Assembly: GCA_963800705.1 (NCBI GenBank)
Contig: CAWDBV010000006.1
Span: 45,495 to 109,494 of the forward strand
Direction: 5' to 3'
DNA from: CAWDBV01 sp963800705
GTDB lineage: Bacteria > Actinomycetota > Thermoleophilia > Solirubrobacterales > 70-9
DNA: 64,000 nucleotides
The position numbers and the translations under genes were made by a program. This document shows positions 19,589 through 27,103 of this stretch, piece by piece. Each line of letters starts with the position of its first letter. The stretch's first letter is position 1. Below the pieces are notes generated by a model. That model saw only the letters and a list, made by a program, of their open reading frames with translations. It had not been told where the DNA came from and made no database searches.

Positions 19589-19665
19589 TATTGGGCGGCT
19601 TCGCGCGCCCCCGCCGCTGAGCGGATATGTTCGCCCCGACTCGTCCCCCGAGAGAGAGGAAGCGA

Positions 19666-20604
19666 ATGAGATCGAGACTTTTTGCAGTGCTGGCACTCGT
19701 CGCGCTGCTCGCCACCGCGATCGTCGCCGTCGGATGCGGCGATGACGATGAGGATGACGGCGGCGACACGACCGCGGCTGCAACCGAGACAAGCGGTGGA
19801 GGCGGCGGGGATCTCACCGCCACCCCCGACATCGACGTAGCGGCCGATCAGGCAATCGCCAACGCCGTCCCGGCCGAAATCAAGTCGACGGGCACACTGA
19901 CGGTCGCCGCCGATGCGACCTATCCGCCGATGGAGTTCTATGCCGAGGGCGATAACAAGACGGTGATCGGCGCGGACGCTGACATCGCCAAGGCACTCGG
20001 CCAGATCATGGGCCTGGAAGCGAAGGTGCAGAACGTGACCTTCGACAGCATCCTTCCCGGACTTGCCGCCGGCAAGTACAACCTCGGGCTGTCCTCCTTC
20101 ACCGACACGAAGGAGCGCGAGCAAGAGGTTGACTTCGTCACCTACGGCCAGGCCGGCACGTCGTTTTACACGAGCGCGGACGCCCCGGTCGATGTGGCCA
20201 CGGTCGAAGACCTCTGCGACCACAGCGTCGCGGTTGAGAAGGGAACCACGCAGCAGGAAGACGCCGAAGCACAGAAGAAGAAGTGCGAGGTCGACGTCCA
20301 GGTGTTCCCCGACCAGAATGCGGCCAACCTGGCGATCTCGAGCGGCCGCGCGGAGCTCGGCATGGCCGACTCCCCGGTTGCCGCGTACATCGTCGAGCAG
20401 TCGGAGGGCAAGTTCGAGCTCGGCAAGGCCTATGGCGTTGAGCCTTACGGGATCGCGATCCCGAAGGACAGCGGCCTGCAGCAGCCGGTGCTGGACGCCG
20501 TCACTGCCCTGTACAAGGACGGCACCATGCAGAAGATATTTGACTACTGGCAGTTGCCGGACACGGCGATCGACAAGCCAGTCGCCAACGGGGCGGTCAG
20601 CTAG
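19666..20604 (+). CDS. Amino-acid ABC transporter substrate-binding lipoprotein
   Basis: The 312-residue protein is an SBP family 3 (polar amino acid) binding protein. It has a lipoprotein signal (LLATAIVAVGC, Cys about 24), an acidic Gly/Thr linker, then TGTLTVAADATYPPMEF, GADADIAKALGQIMGL and LGLSSFTDTKEREQEVDFVTY, which form the ligand lobe. The ATG at 19666 has GAGAGGAAG upstream and is preferred to one at 19627. It heads a three-gene transporter operon divergent from cysM; cystine, cysteine or a precursor is a reasonable substrate guess. Confidence 0.93.
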   Translation: MRSRLFAVLALVALLATAIVAVGCGDDDEDDGGDTTAAATETSGGGGGDLTATPDIDVAADQAIANAVPAEIKSTGTLTVAADATYPPMEFYAEGDNKTVIGADADIAKALGQIMGLEAKVQNVTFDSILPGLAAGKYNLGLSSFTDTKEREQEVDFVTYGQAGTSFYTSADAPVDVATVEDLCDHSVAVEKGTTQQEDAEAQKKKCEVDVQVFPDQNAANLAISSGRAELGMADSPVAAYIVEQSEGKFELGKAYGVEPYGIAIPKDSGLQQPVLDAVTALYKDGTMQKIFDYWQLPDTAIDKPVANGAVS

Positions 20605-20622
20605 CGCCTCGTCCCCACGCCG

Positions 20623-21591
20623 GTGACATCAACCCCCGGCATGGGCAACACGGGTTCGGACCCGGGACCGCCTGAAGAGATCAAGGCGGTCCCGGTCCGT
20701 CACCCGGGGCAGTGGATCGCGGCAGCGCTCGTCGCGGTCATCCTGGTCGCGCTCGCCAAGTCGGTCGCGACAAACGACAACTTCGAGTGGGGCGTCGTCG
20801 GCGAGTACATGTTCGACGACCGGGTTCTCGAAGGAGTCCTGAAGACGATCGAGCTGACGGTGCTGGCGATGGTGGTCGGCATCGCCCTGGGCGTGCTGCT
20901 GGCGGTGATGCGCCTTTCGCCCAACCGCCTGATCAGCGGCTCGAGCTGGACCTACATCTGGCTGTTTCGGGGCACGCCGCTGCTGGTCCAGATCATCATC
21001 TTGTTCAACTTCGCGGCTCTCTATCCGACCGTCGACCTCGGGATCCCGTTCGGGCCCTCGTTCATCCATCTCGACGCCAACGAGATCATCACCCCGTTCG
21101 TCGCGGCGATGCTCGCGCTCGGGCTCAATGAAGGCGCCTACATGTCGGAGATCGTCCGAGCCGGAATCATTTCCGTCGACGAGGGGCAAACCGAGGCCGC
21201 CAAGGCGCTCGGGATGACGCGCGGTCAGACGCTACGGCGGATCGTCCTCCCGCAGGCGATGCGGGTTGTGATCCCGCCGACCGGCAACGAAACGATCTCG
21301 ATGCTGAAGAACACTTCATTGGTCGCCTTCATCGCCGTTGCCGACCTGCTCTACTCGGTCCAACTCATTTATGCGCAGAGCTACCAGGTGATCCCGCTCC
21401 TGATCGTTGCCACCATCTGGTACCTGGTGATGACGTCGGTGCTCTCTGTCGGCCAGTACTACCTCGAGCGCTACTACGGACGCGGCAGCAGCCGCAGCCA
21501 GGCCCCGACCATGTTCGAGCAGATCCGCTCCGGCTGGGCGGCGCGGCATGTGGACCCGGACAAGATCCTGCCCCCATCGGACCATCGATGA
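20623..21591 (+). CDS. Amino-acid ABC transporter permease
   Basis: The 322-residue HisM/GlnP-type permease has a long N-terminus, then helices beginning QWIAAALVAVILVAL. The ATPase-coupling loop EAAKALGMTRGQTLRRIVLP-QAMRVVIPP (EAA motif) is clear. It starts at a GTG (20623), or possibly the ATG at 20641. It ends in ATGA overlapping the ATPase gene. It forms the membrane channel for the upstream binding protein. Confidence 0.94.
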   Translation: MTSTPGMGNTGSDPGPPEEIKAVPVRHPGQWIAAALVAVILVALAKSVATNDNFEWGVVGEYMFDDRVLEGVLKTIELTVLAMVVGIALGVLLAVMRLSPNRLISGSSWTYIWLFRGTPLLVQIIILFNFAALYPTVDLGIPFGPSFIHLDANEIITPFVAAMLALGLNEGAYMSEIVRAGIISVDEGQTEAAKALGMTRGQTLRRIVLPQAMRVVIPPTGNETISMLKNTSLVAFIAVADLLYSVQLIYAQSYQVIPLLIVATIWYLVMTSVLSVGQYYLERYYGRGSSRSQAPTMFEQIRSGWAARHVDPDKILPPSDHR

Positions 21592-22358
21592 ACGAACCGA
21601 TCCTCAAGGCCGAGGGCGTGCACAAGTCCTTCGGGCGGCTCGAAGTGCTGAAGGGCGTCTCGATGGAAGTCAACAAGGGCCAGGTCTTCTGCCTGCTCGG
21701 GCCATCGGGATCCGGAAAGACGACGTTCCTACGCTGCATCAACCATCTCGAGAAGATCAACGCGGGGAGAATCTGGGTCGACGGGGAGCTGATCGGGTAC
21801 CGGCAGGTCGGCAACAAGCTGCACGAGCAGCGGGATTCGGCGATCGTCGACTGCCGTGCCGAGATCGGGATGGTGTTCCAGCGCTTCAACCTCTTCCCGC
21901 ACATGACCGCGGTCCAGAACGTGATGCTGGCCCAGCGCATCGTGCTCGGGCGCAAGGAGGACGAAGCGCGCCGCCGGGCCACCGAGCTGATCCAGCGGGT
22001 GGGGCTGGCGGACAAGATCGACGAATACCCCTCGCGCCTCTCCGGCGGGCAGCAGCAGCGGGTTGCGATCGCGCGCGCGCTGGCGATGGACCCGAAGCTG
22101 ATGCTTTTCGACGAGGTGACGAGCGCGCTCGATCCCGAGCTCGTCAAGGAGGTGCTCGACGTGATGCGCGAGCTCGCCGACGAGGGCATGACGATGGTCG
22201 TCGTCACCCACGAGATCGGTTTCGCCCGTGACGCCGCCGACCAGGTCGTGTTCATGGATGACGGTGCGATCGTCGAGCAGGGCCCGCCGGCCCAGGTGCT
22301 CGACGCGCCGCGCGAGGAGCGCACGAAGCGGTTCCTCGGGCTCGTGCTCGGGACCTAG
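21588..22358 (+). CDS. Amino-acid ABC transporter ATP-binding protein
   Basis: The 256-residue GlnQ/ArtP-like ATPase has Walker A GPSGSGKTT, Q-loop VFQRFNLFPHMT, signature LSGGQQQRVAIARAL, Walker B LMLFDEVTSALD and H-loop THEIG. The start overlaps the permease by four bases. Its TAG overlaps, on the opposite strand, the stop of the ubiquitin-like CysO gene, so the two units converge with no spacer or terminator. Confidence 0.96.
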   Translation: MNEPILKAEGVHKSFGRLEVLKGVSMEVNKGQVFCLLGPSGSGKTTFLRCINHLEKINAGRIWVDGELIGYRQVGNKLHEQRDSAIVDCRAEIGMVFQRFNLFPHMTAVQNVMLAQRIVLGRKEDEARRRATELIQRVGLADKIDEYPSRLSGGQQQRVAIARALAMDPKLMLFDEVTSALDPELVKEVLDVMRELADEGMTMVVVTHEIGFARDAADQVVFMDDGAIVEQGPPAQVLDAPREERTKRFLGLVLGT

Positions 22359-22630
22359 GAGCCGCCGGCCATCGCCGGGAGGATCACCACGGTGTCGGAG
22401 TCGGAGACCGCGGTGTCGAGGCCGTCGAGCACCCGGACGTCCTCGTCATTGAGGTAGATGTTGACGTAGCGGTTCAGGTCTCCGTCCGGCGAGAAGAGCT
22501 GCTCCTTGAGACCGGAGTGCTCAGCAGCCGCAGCATTCAGCACCTCGCCGACCGTCGAGCCGGCGGAGCTGAGCTCGGCGTCGCCGCCGGTGTGCTGGCG
22601 CAGCACGGGAGGAACCTTGACCGTGGGCAT
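22355..22630 (-). CDS. cysO: CysO/MoaD/ThiS-family sulfur carrier, ending Gly-Gly-Ser
   Basis: The 91-residue ubiquitin-like sulfur carrier has PTVKVPPVLRQHTGGDAEL, RYVNIYLNDEDVR and DTVVILPAMAGGS, close to the layout of mycobacterial CysO, which ends exactly in AGG. Here one Ser follows the GG, so the thiocarboxylate could form only after this residue is removed, possibly by the JAMM peptidase encoded at 17379. It is probably activated by the downstream ThiF-rhodanese protein, although that gene lies upstream in transcription (27-base gap). A TAGGCT hexamer lies nine bases before the ATG. Confidence 0.9.
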   Translation of the reverse strand: MPTVKVPPVLRQHTGGDAELSSAGSTVGEVLNAAAAEHSGLKEQLFSPDGDLNRYVNIYLNDEDVRVLDGLDTAVSDSDTVVILPAMAGGS

Positions 22631-22656
22631 CGGCGCGGAAGCCTACGTAACCCGGG

Positions 22657-23826
22657 CTACGCCGCGCAGAACGCTTCGTAGTCGGGGAACTTGCCCATCT
22701 CCGACTCGGGGATTTCCTCGGCGTTCGGGCCGCAGATCGGGCACTCGGGGTCGCGGCGGACCTTGAGCTCGGTGAACCGCGTTGTCAGCGAGTCGTAGAG
22801 CAGCAGCCGGCCGATCAGCGGCTCGCCGATCCCAGCCGCGAGCTTGATCACCTCGTTGGCTTGCAGCAGGCCCATCACGCCGGCCATCACGCCGAGCACG
22901 CCGGCGGCGCCGCAGCTCGGCGCGAGCTCGGCCGGAGGCGGGGTCGGGTAGAGGCAGCGGTAGCACGGTCCCTCGAAGGGGACGAAGGTCGAGATCTGGC
23001 CGTCGAAGGCGAGGATCGAAGCCGAGACGACCGGCTTACGGAGCCGCACCGAGGCGTCGTTGAGCAGATAGCGGGTTGGGAAGTTGTCGGCGCCGTCGAC
23101 GACGATGTCGTAGTCGGAGATGATCTCGATGATGTTCGAAGCGTCGAGCCGCATCCGGTGCTCGATCACCTCGACGTCGGGGTTGAGGGCCTCGATCGTC
23201 TTGCGCGCCGACTCGGTCTTCGGCTGGCCGACGCGCTCGGTGTTGTGGATCACCTGGCGCTGCAGGTTCGACTCGTCGACGAGGTCGTCGTCGACCAGGC
23301 CGAGCGTCCCGATGCCGGCGGCGGCGAGATAGAGCGCGGTCGGCGATCCGAGCCCGCCGGCGCCGAGCAGCAGCACCTTCGAGTCGAGAAGCGCCTTCTG
23401 GCCCTCGGCGCCGAACTCAGGCAGCAGTGTGTGGCGCGAGTAGCGCATCCGCTGCTCGGGCGAGAGCCCGTTCGGCGAGACGACCGGGAGCCCGGCGGCC
23501 TCCCAGGCGTGGATGCCGCCGTCGACGTTGGCGGCATTCTCGTAGCCGAGCTGTGCGATCTGGTCGGCGGCGCGGGCCGAGCGGTTGCCCGAGGCGCAGT
23601 AGAGGATGACCCGCTGAGACTGGTCGGGGACGAGCTCGTCGATCCGCGCCGCGACCTCCTCGGGCGGCACCAGCTCGGCGCCCTCGAGGTGGGACTGCTG
23701 GTACTCGTTGTGGTCGCGGATGTCGAGCAGGGCGACGTCGCCGGAGTCGATCTCCGCCTTCGCCGCGGCCGGATCGATCTCCTCGATCCGCTGCTTGACC
23801 TGTTCTGTCGTCTCTGCGGTTTTCAT
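22657..23826 (-). CDS. Rhodanese-ThiF/MoeB fusion, sulfur-carrier adenylyl/sulfurtransferase (MoeZ-like, inverted order)
   Basis: The 389-residue protein activates the C-terminus of a ThiS/MoaD/CysO-type carrier and transfers sulfur. Unlike MoeZ, the rhodanese domain comes first (about 1-118, with Cys77 in ILYCASGNRS). The MoeB domain follows: YSRHTLLPEFGAEGQ, nucleotide site LLGAGGLGSPTALYLAAAGI, SNLQRQVIHN and VVDGADNFPTRYLLND. Zinc Cys pairs lie in CYRC and CPIC. It is upstream of cysO in the same operon. Its promoter region shares sequence with the cysM/transporter operator. CysO is the likely partner. Confidence 0.92.
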   Translation of the reverse strand: MKTAETTEQVKQRIEEIDPAAAKAEIDSGDVALLDIRDHNEYQQSHLEGAELVPPEEVAARIDELVPDQSQRVILYCASGNRSARAADQIAQLGYENAANVDGGIHAWEAAGLPVVSPNGLSPEQRMRYSRHTLLPEFGAEGQKALLDSKVLLLGAGGLGSPTALYLAAAGIGTLGLVDDDLVDESNLQRQVIHNTERVGQPKTESARKTIEALNPDVEVIEHRMRLDASNIIEIISDYDIVVDGADNFPTRYLLNDASVRLRKPVVSASILAFDGQISTFVPFEGPCYRCLYPTPPPAELAPSCGAAGVLGVMAGVMGLLQANEVIKLAAGIGEPLIGRLLLYDSLTTRFTELKVRRDPECPICGPNAEEIPESEMGKFPDYEAFCAA

Positions 23827-23863
23827 GGCGGGGAAAGCCTAAAACCTGAATCCTGATCAGCTT

Positions 23864-23877
23864 TACTTCAAAAAGTA
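23864..23877. promoter_or_regulatory. Inverted repeat overlapping the rhodanese-ThiF promoter
   Basis: TACTT-CAAA-AAGTA is an inverted repeat beside a minus-strand TATACT -10 (23874-23879). It shares TTGAAGTA and GCTATACT with the cysM/transporter gap at 19566-19590, consistent with co-regulation of the sulfur genes. Confidence 0.45.
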
Positions 23878-23909
23878 TAGCGGCCCGGAACCAGCTCGCA
23901 AAATAGGAG

Positions 23910-23915
23910 TAGCCT
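23910..23915 (+). promoter_or_regulatory. Putative -10 hexamer, leaderless start at 23923
   Basis: TAGCCT, seven bases, then ATG. Confidence 0.45.
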
Positions 23916-23922
23916 GGCGGCC

Positions 23923-24831
23923 ATGGGACAGGATCCACGAAGCAGGCGCCGATGGCGCTCGGCGCTCGCATCGATCGCCGCGGCGGGGGCGCTGCTCGCG
24001 CTTCCGACCAGCGGTCAGGCCGCATTCGACTTCGGCAACAACCTCGCTACGGCGATCCCGGACGCATCGAGCAATTGCGGCGGTTCCTGCACGGTTTTTC
24101 CGGTCGCTCTCCCCCCGGCGAACACCGCCGCCGGGGGGCTGACGGCGCCGATCAGCGGTGTGATCGTCAGCTTCACCTTGAAGAAGTCGGCGGTCCCGAT
24201 GATGGGGAATCCCTGGTCGCCGATCCACTTGCGGACCGTGCACCAGATCAGCGGCGACTCCTGGAACGGGTTCACCCCCTCGACTCCGGACGTGACGCCG
24301 ACCCCGGCGGCGGGAGAGGAGACCTTCCCCGCCCAGCTTCCGGTCACGGCCGGGGACTATGCGGCGATCGAGTCCGATGCCCCGCTCGCACAGCTCTACA
24401 GCTTTTCCAGCCTCATGGGGGCGCAGTACCGGTCCGCCGGGCCGAAGCTGCCAGCCGACAACTCGCCAGGCACGGCGACGGTGTTTCCGGTCGCGTTCGA
24501 AGTGTTGCTGCGCGCCCGCGTCGAGGCCGACGCCGACAACGACGGTTTCGGCGACGAGACCCAGGATGACGACGACGACAACGATGGCGTCCTCGACAAC
24601 GCCGACAACTGCGACGTAGCCGCGAACCCGGGCCAGGAGGACAACGACGCCGACGGGCTCGGCAACGCCTGCGACCCGACCCCGAACGGGCCGCCGGCGA
24701 CCCCGCCGCCCACTTCCATCCTCCCGACCTCGACCACCCCGGCGTTGACCACGCCGTTGCCCACCGTCAAGAAGTGCAAGAAGGGCCGCAAGCTGCGGCG
24801 CGGGAAGTGCGTCAAGAAGAAGAAGCGGTAG
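23923..24831 (+). CDS. Secreted protein with thrombospondin-type-3-like Ca repeats and Lys-rich Cys-pair tail
   Basis: The 302-residue protein has a signal peptide (ASIAAAGALLALPTSGQAA). A beta-rich body of about 175 residues follows, then Asp-rich calcium-binding repeats (DADNDGFGDETQ, DNDGVLDNADNCD, DNDADGLGNACDP) like thrombospondin type 3. A Pro/Thr linker leads to a terminal KKCKKGRKLRRGKCVKKKKR. The same tail with two Cys ten residues apart ends the protein at 51045-52821. The tail may bind an anionic wall polymer; this is inference. It is probably monocistronic and leaderless. Confidence 0.85.
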   Translation: MGQDPRSRRRWRSALASIAAAGALLALPTSGQAAFDFGNNLATAIPDASSNCGGSCTVFPVALPPANTAAGGLTAPISGVIVSFTLKKSAVPMMGNPWSPIHLRTVHQISGDSWNGFTPSTPDVTPTPAAGEETFPAQLPVTAGDYAAIESDAPLAQLYSFSSLMGAQYRSAGPKLPADNSPGTATVFPVAFEVLLRARVEADADNDGFGDETQDDDDDNDGVLDNADNCDVAANPGQEDNDADGLGNACDPTPNGPPATPPPTSILPTSTTPALTTPLPTVKKCKKGRKLRRGKCVKKKKR

Positions 24832-24834
24832 CGG

Positions 24835-25695
24835 CTAGGCGATCGCGGGGCGCATCTGGCGGAGGCGCTTGACGCGCTCCTCGATCGGCGGGTGCGTTGA
24901 GAAGAGACCGGCGATGCCCCCGCCCGAGAACGGCTTGACGATGTAAAGCGGCTCGGTCGCCTGGTTGACCTGCATCGGCGCCGCCTCGGCGCCCTGCTCG
25001 AGGCGGAGCAGCGCGGTGGCGAGGCCCTCCGGGTTGCCGGTGAACTCGGCGGCGGTGGCGTCAGCGGAGAACTCGCGCTGGCGCGAGACCGCCATCTGAA
25101 TCAGGCCAGCCGCGAGCGGCGCCAGCAGGGCAAGCGCCAAAGCGCCGACGAGCCCGAGCGGCGACTCGTCGTCACCGCCGAACCACATCAGCATGTAGGC
25201 GATGTAGGTGATCGCGCCGCCGATCGCCGCCGCGATCGTCGTGATCAGGATGTCGCGGTTGCGGACGTGTCCGAGCTCGTGGGCCAGCACGCCCTTGAGC
25301 TCCTCGTCGCTCATCAGATCGAGCAGGCCCTGGGTGACGGCGACGGCGGAGTTCTTCGGGTTGCGGCCGGTCGCGAAGGCGTTCGGCTGCTCTTGGGGGA
25401 TGACATGGAGGCTCGGCATCGGCAGGTCGGCGCGCGTGGTCAGCTCGCGGACCATCTGGTAGAGCTTCGGCGCCTCCTGCTCGGTCACCGGCTGGGCGCG
25501 CGACATCTTCAGAGCGATCTTGTCGCTGAACCAGAACATGATCAGGTTGAAGACAAGCGCGCCGATCAGGAACATGCCCGCGACCTCCGGGCCGCCGATC
25601 AGGGCGCCGATCACGACCAACAGGCCGGTGAGGCTGGCGAGCAGCAGCGTCGTCCTGAGCGCCGCGCTGAAGTTGGAACGCTTCGTTGTCGTCAT
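24835..25695 (-). CDS. htpX: Membrane zinc metalloprotease HtpX (M48B)
   Basis: HtpX degrades misfolded membrane proteins. The 286-residue protein has two N-terminal helices, zinc ligands His139 and His143 with catalytic Glu140 in VLAHELGHVRNRD, two further helices and the third-ligand region REFSADATAAEFTG. PNAFATGRNPKNSAVAVT is typical. A TATAAT -10 lies at about 25751-25756 on the minus strand, giving a leader of about 50 bases. It converges on the Ca-repeat gene with only a three-base gap. Confidence 0.95.
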   Translation of the reverse strand: MTTTKRSNFSAALRTTLLLASLTGLLVVIGALIGGPEVAGMFLIGALVFNLIMFWFSDKIALKMSRAQPVTEQEAPKLYQMVRELTTRADLPMPSLHVIPQEQPNAFATGRNPKNSAVAVTQGLLDLMSDEELKGVLAHELGHVRNRDILITTIAAAIGGAITYIAYMLMWFGGDDESPLGLVGALALALLAPLAAGLIQMAVSRQREFSADATAAEFTGNPEGLATALLRLEQGAEAAPMQVNQATEPLYIVKPFSGGGIAGLFSTHPPIEERVKRLRQMRPAIA

Positions 25696-25825
25696 TCCTG
25701 AGCTCCCTTAAGTTGGTGATGACGTCGGGGGGGGCGACGCCGGGAGAGGAATTATAGGTGGCGCCCTCAACCGGCCATAAACGCCCGGGGCCCGAAGACC
25801 GGAGCCGCTAATCCGACCGTTTGGC

Positions 25826-25831
25826 TAGGAT
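25826..25831 (+). promoter_or_regulatory. Putative -10 hexamer before the rrf2 gene
   Basis: TAGGAT is followed by eight bases and ATG at 25840, so the suf regulator transcript is probably leaderless. Confidence 0.4.
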
Positions 25832-25839
25832 TTAGGGCG

Positions 25840-26307
25840 ATGCTGTTTTCGACCAAGGCCGAGTACGGAGTCCGGTTGATGATCGAGCTGGGTCGCCAGC
25901 CCGACGAGTCGCCGGTCTCGCTGAGCGCCGTCGCCGAGGCGGAGAAGCTGCCGCTCTCCTACCTCGAGCACCTGGTCGCCAAGCTCCGCAAGGCAGGCCT
26001 CGTGGTCAGCCAGCGCGGCGCCCACGGCGGCTACGTGCTGGCGGCGCCCGCCGAGCAGATCGAGATGCTCGACGTCGTCCAGGCGCTCGAGGGCCCGATC
26101 GCGCCGATGGAGTGCTTTCACGAGGAGCCCGAAGGCAAGGTGCTTTGCTCGCACGAGTCCGACGGCGACCACGCCTGCGCGACGAAGCTGCTCTGGACCA
26201 AGGTCCAGGGCGGCGTCACCGGTGCGCTCGCCGGCACGACCCTCGCCGAGCTGGTCGAGTTCGCCGGCAAGCACGACCGCGACCGAGCGGTCGCCGGCGC
26301 GGCCTAA
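25840..26307 (+). CDS. Rrf2/IscR-type Fe-S-sensing repressor of the SUF genes
   Basis: The 155-residue protein begins MLFSTKAEYGVRLMIELGRQ, with a winged helix including LPLSYLEHLVAKLRKAGLV and RGAHGGYVLA. Cys92, Cys103 and Cys113 could ligate an Fe-S cluster; the spacing is wider than in E. coli IscR (92, 98, 104). It is the first gene before sufC, with a 24-base gap, so it likely senses Fe-S status and represses its own operon. Confidence 0.9.
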   Translation: MLFSTKAEYGVRLMIELGRQPDESPVSLSAVAEAEKLPLSYLEHLVAKLRKAGLVVSQRGAHGGYVLAAPAEQIEMLDVVQALEGPIAPMECFHEEPEGKVLCSHESDGDHACATKLLWTKVQGGVTGALAGTTLAELVEFAGKHDRDRAVAGAA

Positions 26308-26331
26308 GACAACTACGAGAAACGGAGACCA

Positions 26332-27096
26332 GTGGCTGAGCTCGAGATCAAGAACCTGCACGTCCGCGCCGAGGACAAGGAGATCCTCAAGGGCCTCGAC
26401 CTGGAAGTCCAGAAGGGGCAGATCCACGCCCTGATGGGGCCGAACGGCTCCGGCAAGTCGACGCTCGCCAACGCGATCATGGGTCACCCCGGGCTCGACG
26501 TAACCGACGGTTCGATCGTCTTCAAGGGCGAGGACATCACCGAGGCCGCCCCCGAGGAGCGCGCCCGGATGGGCCTCTTCATGGCCTTCCAGTATCCGGT
26601 CGCGATCCCCGGCGTCACCGTAACGAAGTTCCTGCGGATGGCGATCAACGCCCACCTCGATGCCAAGGGTGAGAAGGAGATCAAGCTCAAGGACTTCCGC
26701 AAGGAGGCCGAGGCGGCGATGGAGCTCGTCAACATCCCCAAGGACTTCTCCTCGCGCTACCTGAACGACGGCTTCTCGGGCGGCGAGAAGAAGCGCATGG
26801 AGATCCTCCAACTGGCGATGCTGCGGCCCGAGATCGCGGTCCTCGACGAGACCGACTCGGGGCTCGACATCGACGCGCTGCGCACCGTCGCCGAGGGCGT
26901 CAACAAGTTTGCCGGCCCCGATATGGGCGTCCTGATCATCACCCACTACCAGCGCATCCTCCATCTGGTCAAGCCCGACTTCGTGCACGTGATCTTCGAG
27001 GGCCGGATCGTCAAGGAAGGCGGCCCGGAGCTCGTCGAGCAGCTCGAGGAGAAGGGCTACGGCTGGATTCAGGAAGAGGTCGCCGCAAAGGCGTGA
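26332..27096 (+). CDS. sufC: Fe-S cluster assembly ATPase SufC
   Basis: SufC powers the SufBCD scaffold. The 254-residue ABC-type ATPase has Walker A GPNGSGKST, the Q-loop MAFQYPVAIPGV, the SufC-type signature FSGGEKKRMEIL, Walker B IAVLDETDSGLD and H-loop ITHYQR. The start is a GTG at 26332 with GGAG upstream. Unlike the usual sufBDC order, sufC is here directly after the regulator and before sufS, while sufB and sufD lie 7 kb downstream. Confidence 0.97.
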   Translation: MAELEIKNLHVRAEDKEILKGLDLEVQKGQIHALMGPNGSGKSTLANAIMGHPGLDVTDGSIVFKGEDITEAAPEERARMGLFMAFQYPVAIPGVTVTKFLRMAINAHLDAKGEKEIKLKDFRKEAEAAMELVNIPKDFSSRYLNDGFSGGEKKRMEILQLAMLRPEIAVLDETDSGLDIDALRTVAEGVNKFAGPDMGVLIITHYQRILHLVKPDFVHVIFEGRIVKEGGPELVEQLEEKGYGWIQEEVAAKA

Positions 27097-27103
27097 GGGA
27101 CTG

